Source of the DNA: Falciphora oryzae
Taxonomy: Eukaryota; Ascomycota; Sordariomycetes; Magnaporthales; Magnaporthaceae
DNA length: 64,000 bases
Assembly (NCBI GenBank): GCA_000733355.1
Contig: JNVV01000006.1
Coordinates: forward strand, 1,061,803 to 1,125,802
Direction: 5' to 3'
Made by a program: the position numbers and the translations under genes. The notes under the pieces were generated by a model. That model had not been told where the DNA came from and did not search any database. It saw only the letters and a program-made list of their open reading frames with translations. Of this stretch, positions 58,840 through 64,000 are shown in pieces (the first letter of the stretch is position 1; every line of letters starts with the position of its first letter).

Positions 58840-58910
58840 GGACCAACTGGAGATCGAATCCAGGACCTGCGGATCTGCAATCCGACGCTCTACCACTGAG
58901 CTATTAGTCC
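58840..58910 (-). tRNA. tRNA-Cys (anticodon GCA)
   Basis: 71 bases on the minus strand fold into a full cloverleaf. The acceptor stem GGACTAA pairs with TTGGTCC, the D arm is GCTCAGTGGTAGAGC, and the anticodon loop TTGCAGA reads GCA in positions 34-36. The T arm is CTGGA-TTCGATC-TCCAG. The A box (TAGCTCAGTGG) and B box (GGATTCGATCTC) of the internal promoter are present. There is no intron and no encoded CCA, as expected in eukaryotes. Confidence 0.97.
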
Positions 58911-59236
58911 TATGATTTCCCATGCAAAGGGGCTGGCCTTAAGAGCGCCCAGACAATGCTGTGGAGACGAGGCAGGCCCGGTCAGAAAGGAGACAGAAAG
59001 GGGTGTCTGCGATCACATGACTGGCTGCAGCTCGAGCGCGCGGTGGCCCGTGCGTGCTTGTTCGAAAATGGGTGTTGGAAGCGCGCACGTGACATACCCT
59101 AGTTTTGCGTGGGAGGGGAGTCTCCCAGGCCCACACCAACCCTACTTTTCATTGCCTGTACTTTTCTCTCACTTTCTCAACTTGGTGCGTCGTCAACTCC
59201 ATCCAAAGGCAACATTACCGAGATAAGTTGCCCATC
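58911..59236. other. RPS18 promoter region
   Basis: Holds the CACGTGAC and ACCCTAG elements described separately and pyrimidine-rich sequence before the start. No gene seen. Confidence 0.5.
59086..59102 (+). promoter_or_regulatory. CACGTGAC box and ACCCTAG element upstream of RPS18
   Basis: A CACGTGAC word (59086-59093) and a telobox-like ACCCTAG (59096-59102) lie about 135-150 bases before the RPS18 start. Sites of these kinds (Cbf1-like and Tbf1-like) are known in ribosomal-protein promoters of several ascomycetes. The role here is inferred. Confidence 0.4.
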
Positions 59237-60304
59237 ATGTCGCTGGTGTCGGGCGAGAAGTCGAACTTCCAGTTCGTAAGTGCTACCGCCCCTCATGTCT
59301 CCCATTGCACACGCAGCGCAGCGAAGCATCGCGGCGGCTCAATATTCGTCGCCGTCGGCATCGCCAAAACGCCAGCCCTCCTGGCCCGCCCAAGCGAGGC
59401 GGGATTGGTTGGTGTGACCGTTTACTGACATGCCCTACCTCTTTAGATCCTGCGTCTTCTCAAGTAGGTTCCTCTCTATTTTTGCAAGTCGAACACTCCC
59501 AAACCCAGGCCGGGTCGCCATCGGCGAAACGACTGGGACAAAATGTGCCCGCCGACCGAGCATAAACGTCGGCACGAAAGTCACGAGCGCGCAACCGAGA
59601 GCATTGTCAGGCTGCACCTTCACATAGTCGCGTTTGCTTCGGTGATATCAGCGAACCACCTTTCAACTGCACCCACCGAAAACGATACCTGATCGGCCCG
59701 GACCCGCGAGACAAACTGCCACGACCCGGCCTGGCTGGTGGAATGGGGCTTCTACACATGGATGGTGATGATGGGCAACAGCTAACATCCAATTCCCCCT
59801 CTAGCACGAACGTCGACGGCAAGCAGAAGATTGTTTACGCTCTTACCAAGATCAAGGGTGTCGGTCGCCGTTACTCCAACCTGGTCGTCAAGAAGGCCGA
59901 TGTCGACCTGAACAAGCGGTATGGTTCCCCTTGTGTTCTGGAGTCGAGGGGAGGATCGACGCTTCCGAAGTGGCTTGCTGACCCATTTTCTTCGTGGAAA
60001 CAGTGCTGGTGAGCTCACCTCTGAGGAGCTTGAGCGTGTCGTCACCATCCTCCAGAACCCCACCCAGTACAAGATCCCGTCGTGGTTCCTCAACAGGCAG
60101 CGCGATATCGTCGACGGCAAGGACTCGCAGCTTCTGGCCAACGGTGTCGACTCGAAGCTTCGTGATGATCTCGAGCGCCTGAAGAAGATCCGGGCCCACC
60201 GTGGTCTCCGCCACTACTGGGGCCTGCGTGTCCGTGGTCAGCACACCAAGACGACTGGTCGGAGAGGCCGGACCGTCGGTGTGTCCAAGAAGAAGGGTGG
60301 TTAA
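59237..60304 (+). CDS. rps18: 40S ribosomal protein S18 (uS13)
   Basis: Component of the head of the small ribosomal subunit, contacting the P-site tRNA and the 60S bridge. Four exons: 59237-59275, 59447-59463, 59805-59918 and 60004-60304, giving 156 residues, the exact family length. Joined sequence reads [70 protein letters not shown], then the basic tail [20 protein letters not shown]. The second exon is a 17-base microexon coding ILRLL plus part of Asn. The introns around it are 171 and 341 bases, long for this window. The start is confirmed by the universal MSLV N-terminus. CACGTGAC lies upstream. Confidence 0.97.
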
Positions 60305-60715
60305 AAAATTCGGGCTTTTCATGGGCTGGGGATCATTTGCCCACTGGACGGGGATCTCTTGGCTTTCGGCGTTCTTTCTCATCATTGTGGATGGTCGGGC
60401 GTGTTACGGCTGGATTCATCGTTGACTGCTTTACGTGCATTGAAGGCCACCAGGAATGAAGGTAGACTCAATACACACGGTTCATGGCAAACGGCGTTCA
60501 TGCCTCTGGCGAAGGCCCCGCTTCCGCCCATCGGCGCATCTACGAGACCCTTAGTCTATATCCAACGTGATCGAGATAATCCATCACAACTACCACCACT
60601 TTGCGGCTCGATTGGCTGAGGGGTCCGAAGGCAATCCTGAGTATCCTTCAACAACACAACAAGGGTGAGGCACACAAGGTAGATCTAGGTATATTGTATG
60701 ATTGATCCTTCAAGT
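60305..60715. other. Convergent 3' region, RPS18 and Sdo1
   Basis: 410 bases between two stop codons. No gene or strong repeat seen. Confidence 0.5.
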
Positions 60716-61645
60716 CTAGTCCTCGTGTACAACAGCCATGTCTAGCACCTCAACACGACCCTGACCTTTGGTCTCGTTGCCGAGGAAATCGGATAGAGCC
60801 TTGAAGGCGCCAGGCTCGACGAAGCCGACAAGCTCCCACTCGGAGCTGATGACGTCCTGGTTCTCGACTTGCTCGATATAACTCAGTATCTTGTCCTTTA
60901 CGGTGCCGGGCGCCTTGGGCTGGTCAGCGCCGTCGGCGTCGTCCTTGGCTGCGGGCTTGGGGACAGCCTTGACGGACTGCTTGAGCACGTTTGTTGAACA
61001 GGTTATGCGCAGACGCATTCTAGCGCGGGAGATGGGGATGGGCTGATGGGCGATGAGCGCCTTCATGGCTTCCAGGGCCTGACTCTTGGCGCTCTTGGTC
61101 GTGGACACGCCGGTCCAGATGGGCTTGTGGACCGCCGCGGCGGCGGCTGCGGGTTCCGCTGCGCCCTCTTCGAGATTGCTGCTGTTGCTCGTTCTTTGAG
61201 CGTGGGCCTGAGAGCTCAGCATATCGAGGGCCTTGTCGATCATGCTGGTGGTGTAAACGCGCTTTGTGCGGGGGTCGACCAGCTTCGACGCGACGATGCT
61301 GACGACCTCGTTGTGGACGCGCTCGAGCTGGGCGGCGCGCTCCTTCTCGCCGACCTGCAGCTCGCCCTTGTTGAGGATCTCGAGGATGACGTCGGCGACG
61401 GGCACGTCCTTGCCGAAGGCCTTGGCCAGGTCGGCCGAGGGCGCCGTCTGGCCCTTGGAGACGTTGAGGAAGACGTTTGGGATCTGCAGGACGTTGTCCA
61501 GGTCCGTCTCGATGCCGGAGCGCCACTCGAGCACCTTGTTCTTGTAGCACGCGAGCTCGAACCGCTTCTTGCCCTTCTTGAGCCGGACCAGCGCCACGTT
61601 GGTCAACTTGATCTGGTTCGACGGCTGCGAGATCTGGCGCGACAT
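60716..61645 (-). CDS. sdo1: SBDS/Sdo1 ribosome maturation factor
   Basis: With the GTPase Efl1, releases the anti-association factor eIF6/Tif6 from late cytoplasmic 60S subunits. Single exon of 309 residues, starting MSRQISQPSNQIKLTNVALVRLKKGKKRFELACYKNKV, the FYSH-type N-terminal domain. Family text continues with EWRSGIETDLDNVLQIPNVFLNVSKGQ and the domain II helices (YTTSMIDKALDMLSSQAHA). It is longer than the roughly 250 of yeast because of an Ala/Glu-rich insertion at about residues 153-176 and a Lys/Ala/Asp-rich insertion near 230-248. The C-terminal domain III (SSEWELVGFVEPGAFKALSDFL) is intact. The neighbouring RPS18 and tRNA also serve translation, but the genes are not co-transcribed. 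Confidence 0.95.
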   Translation of the reverse strand: MSRQISQPSNQIKLTNVALVRLKKGKKRFELACYKNKVLEWRSGIETDLDNVLQIPNVFLNVSKGQTAPSADLAKAFGKDVPVADVILEILNKGELQVGEKERAAQLERVHNEVVSIVASKLVDPRTKRVYTTSMIDKALDMLSSQAHAQRTSNSSNLEEGAAEPAAAAAAVHKPIWTGVSTTKSAKSQALEAMKALIAHQPIPISRARMRLRITCSTNVLKQSVKAVPKPAAKDDADGADQPKAPGTVKDKILSYIEQVENQDVISSEWELVGFVEPGAFKALSDFLGNETKGQGRVEVLDMAVVHED

Positions 61646-62894
61646 CTTGGCTGGCTGGCGGGAGGCCGAAGGGCCGCTGTCTTCCTCCTCTTGTTCAGGC
61701 TACTGCGCTGGTCGCGCGCACCAAGGAGACCCGGTGTATGTGTGAACTTGTGTTGCCAGCTGCGTTTGGCGACCGAGGGGCGTTCGTGAGGAAAGCGTTT
61801 CGCGCGATGTGGCGGGGGGGATGAAAATGGCTCCAACGACAGGTTCTGTTGCTCCTTAAAACTTGAATGTTCTGTGGATCATCTAGCGAGTTTTCAGTCT
61901 TTCTATTATGTCCTTCATTTCTTCCTTCGATTCGTTCTTTTATGTTTTCCGGATCTATCCATGGTTGGGCGCTCACATCGCGAACTTACTTCATGCTATT
62001 CGTTCCCCTCCACCCCGCTCCCAAGCGGGCCAGGAAGAAAAAAGAAAATAAAAAAAAGCACACTGGGCACTTGATGCTGCCCCGCCTATTGCATAGTACG
62101 CCTCGGAACAACCTACGGCTGACGTATGGATTTGCATATCAATTGAACACTCGGCCAATGATTCGAATGTGAATCATTTCTATAGGGACTTAGTTACCTC
62201 GGTGTTGTTTAATTCATAGCGAGAACCGCCACACACGGACTACAGCATGCCGCTCCCTTTAGGAAGCCAGATTGAGTAGGTACCAAGGTGGGCTCGACTT
62301 GTGCTCTTCTGCACGCACATATTGCCCCGTAGTCCCGTACCAACGACACCTCATCTACTTGAAAACGGCGTCAATACCACAGCATAATTACTCGCAGCTA
62401 GGCGGACCTTGAGGGCGTGCTGGGGCGTTCCAAAGTCACCGCCAACCATGTCCCCAAGTCGGCCTAGCGTGGCGCTTAGCGTGGTCAGGATGGCAGCCTG
62501 ATTGGAGGCACGTGGACCCAATGCAAGGGGCCCCGTTTGGTGATGACGGAATTGGACCGTGCCTGCTGTGGTTTTGGGGGCACTGGGGAGGTCGGAGTTG
62601 CGGGTTGTCGGGGCAAACAAACCGCGTTTCAGTGAGAGCACCGCCCGCCAATCCCCAGCCTGCATCGATCCAGGGCGAGATAAGCTCGGGCGACCTCCAG
62701 ACCTCCATACCGCTACCTTCCCGTCCAGCTCTCCCAACTTGCCGTCTTGATCTTCTTCCCGTCACAATCCATCCCCAATACCATACAAAACAGACACCAC
62801 CAACCACCCAAGCACCAACATCACCGCTGCCGGCTAGTCGCTCGCGGTTTCTCGAACGGCCTCTACCCCTACCGCCTTTCCTCTGCTTGCAACC
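61646..62894. other. Divergent promoter region, Sdo1 and carboxypeptidase Y
   Basis: About 1.25 kb. It includes CCAAT boxes at 62648-62652 (plus) and 62501-62505 (minus, read as ATTGG) upstream of the carboxypeptidase gene. The 100 bases before the start are CA/CT-rich, as in fungal leaders. No gene seen. Confidence 0.5.
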
Positions 62895-64000
62895 ATGAGG
62901 ATAGCCGCCTCGACGCTGCTCGTGGGCGCCGCCTCGGCAGCCATCCACGCCCAGGATGACGGTTCCCAGCGCGTTCTGGGTGCCTCACCCCTAGGCGAGG
63001 CCGTCAAGCCCATCGGCGAGTCGTGGCAGAAGCCGCTCAAGTCGCTCGAGGATCTTCTCGGCTCCATGACGTCCGAGGCCAAGGCCGTGTGGGACGAACT
63101 GAGGCTTCTCGTTCCCGACGCCGCCGAGCAGGCCGCCACCCTCTTCTCGTCTCCCAAGCCCCACGCCCGCAAGCCCGACAGCGCCTGGGACCACGTCGTC
63201 AAGGGTGCCGACGTCCAGGCCCTCTGGGTCGAGAGCGAGGGCGCCGAGAAGCACCGCAAGGTCGACGGTCGCCTCGAGGACTACAACCTGCGCGCCAAAG
63301 CCGTCGACCCGTCGAAGCTCGGCGTCGACAAGGTCAAGCAGTACAGCGGCTATCTCGATGACGAGGCCAACGACAAGCACCTGTTCTACTGGTTCTTCGA
63401 GTCGAGGAACGACCCCAAGAAGGACCCTGTCATCCTTTGGCTCAACGGCGGCCCGGGCTGCTCGTCGCTCACCGGCCTGCTCTTTGAGCTGGGTCCGGGC
63501 TCTATCAACGAGAAGATTGAGATCGTCAACAACCCCCACGCCTGGAACAACAACGCCTCGGTCATCTTCCTGGACCAGCCCGTCAACGTCGGCTACTCGT
63601 ACTCGGGCTCGTCGGTCAGCAACACGGTGGCCGCCGGCAAGGACGTCTACGCCCTCCTGACCCTCTTCTTCCACCAATTCCCCGAGTACGCCCACCAGGA
63701 CTTCCACATTGCGGGCGAGTCGTACGCCGGTCACTACATCCCCGTCTTTGCCTCCGAGATCCTGTCGCACAAGCGCCGCAACATCAACCTCAAGTCGGTT
63801 CTCATCGGCAACGGTCTCACCGATGGCCTGACCCAGTACGAGCACTACCGCCCCATGGCCTGCGGCGAGGGTGGTTGGGACCCCGTGCTGGACGAGTCTG
63901 AGTGCCGCTCCATGGACAACGCCCTGCCGCGCTGCCAGTCCATGATCCAGAACTGCTACGACAGCGGCAGCGTCTGGAGCTGTGTGCCCGCCTCGATTTA
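62895..64000 (+). CDS. cpyA: Carboxypeptidase Y, vacuolar serine carboxypeptidase (3' end outside window)
   Basis: Vacuolar exopeptidase that removes C-terminal residues from peptides. 368 codons are visible before the window ends, without an intron. A signal peptide ([19 protein letters not shown]) is followed by a propeptide of about 120 residues. The mature enzyme begins near [19 protein letters not shown]. The oxyanion-hole segment LNGGPGCSS is at 183-191 and the catalytic serine is Ser276 in [10 protein letters not shown]. The catalytic Asp and His should lie beyond the window. Several Cys residues (MACGEGG, ECRSM, PRCQSM, QNCY, WSCVPAS) match family disulfides. CCAAT boxes upstream may contribute to expression. 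Confidence 0.96.
   Translation, partial: MRIAASTLLVGAASAAIHAQDDGSQRVLGASPLGEAVKPIGESWQKPLKSLEDLLGSMTSEAKAVWDELRLLVPDAAEQAATLFSSPKPHARKPDSAWDHVVKGADVQALWVESEGAEKHRKVDGRLEDYNLRAKAVDPSKLGVDKVKQYSGYLDDEANDKHLFYWFFESRNDPKKDPVILWLNGGPGCSSLTGLLFELGPGSINEKIEIVNNPHAWNNNASVIFLDQPVNVGYSYSGSSVSNTVAAGKDVYALLTLFFHQFPEYAHQDFHIAGESYAGHYIPVFASEILSHKRRNINLKSVLIGNGLTDGLTQYEHYRPMACGEGGWDPVLDESECRSMDNALPRCQSMIQNCYDSGSVWSCVPASI

Noticed and set aside
59464..59804. Possible box C/D snoRNA in RPS18 intron 2
   Set aside because: A GTGATGAT word is present near 59766, but it lies close to the 3' end of the intron and no D box follows at a suitable distance.

Overview
The window looks like a piece of nuclear chromosome from a filamentous ascomycete, most likely a Sordariomycete (Sordariales-like). 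The genes are GC-rich with C- or G-ending codons. They are cut by mostly short introns with GTRAGT-type donors and CTAAC-like branch points. The gene set is fungal: Kes1, Kar9, a QDE-3/Sgs1-type RecQ, a Zn2Cys6 factor, a DHA1 drug transporter and carboxypeptidase Y. I see no bacterial-style operons, no virus-like gene, no transposon open reading frame, no CRISPR array and no long AT-rich block of the kind RIP leaves. Exon borders given here are my own splice reconstructions, chosen so that phase is kept and family motifs are continuous; none has been tested against transcripts.

Layout. 0.6-6.3 kb: a small heat-shock protein with heat-shock elements upstream, a Kes1/Osh4 sterol/PI4P exchanger and a GT31-like glycosyltransferase, all on the minus strand. 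7.0-13.4 kb: a cytochrome P450 (+), a DHA1 MFS transporter (-) and a SAM methyltransferase (+), which resemble a small metabolic group without a backbone synthase. 13.8-26.7 kb: LSm6 (-), a BTB-domain gene that appears frameshifted (-), a 1762-residue RecQ helicase (+) and a Kar9-family spindle-positioning protein (-). 29.4-42 kb: an unrecognised conserved-looking 628-residue protein (+), a 1769-residue protein joining a nucleotidyltransferase-like N-terminus to ankyrin repeats (+), a three-exon V-ATPase subunit f/RNASEK-type membrane protein (-) and a DUF202-like membrane protein (+). 44-45.6 kb: a Zn2Cys6 transcription factor (-). 45.65-55.36 kb: about 9.7 kb in which I find no gene. 55.4-64 kb: nucleoside hydrolase (-), tRNA-Cys(GCA) (-), ribosomal protein S18 (+), SBDS/Sdo1 (-) and the 5' part of carboxypeptidase Y (+), which runs off the window.

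How the genes relate: most are independent housekeeping loci. Two groupings are functionally suggestive. RPS18, Sdo1 and tRNA-Cys all serve translation and lie within 3 kb. The P450, transporter and methyltransferase could act on one small molecule, but no core synthase is present. The most unusual item is the nucleotidyltransferase-like/ankyrin fusion at 33.3-38.8 kb. The second is the very long gene-free region upstream of the zinc-cluster factor, which is studded with TAGGTA/TACCTA inverted motifs.
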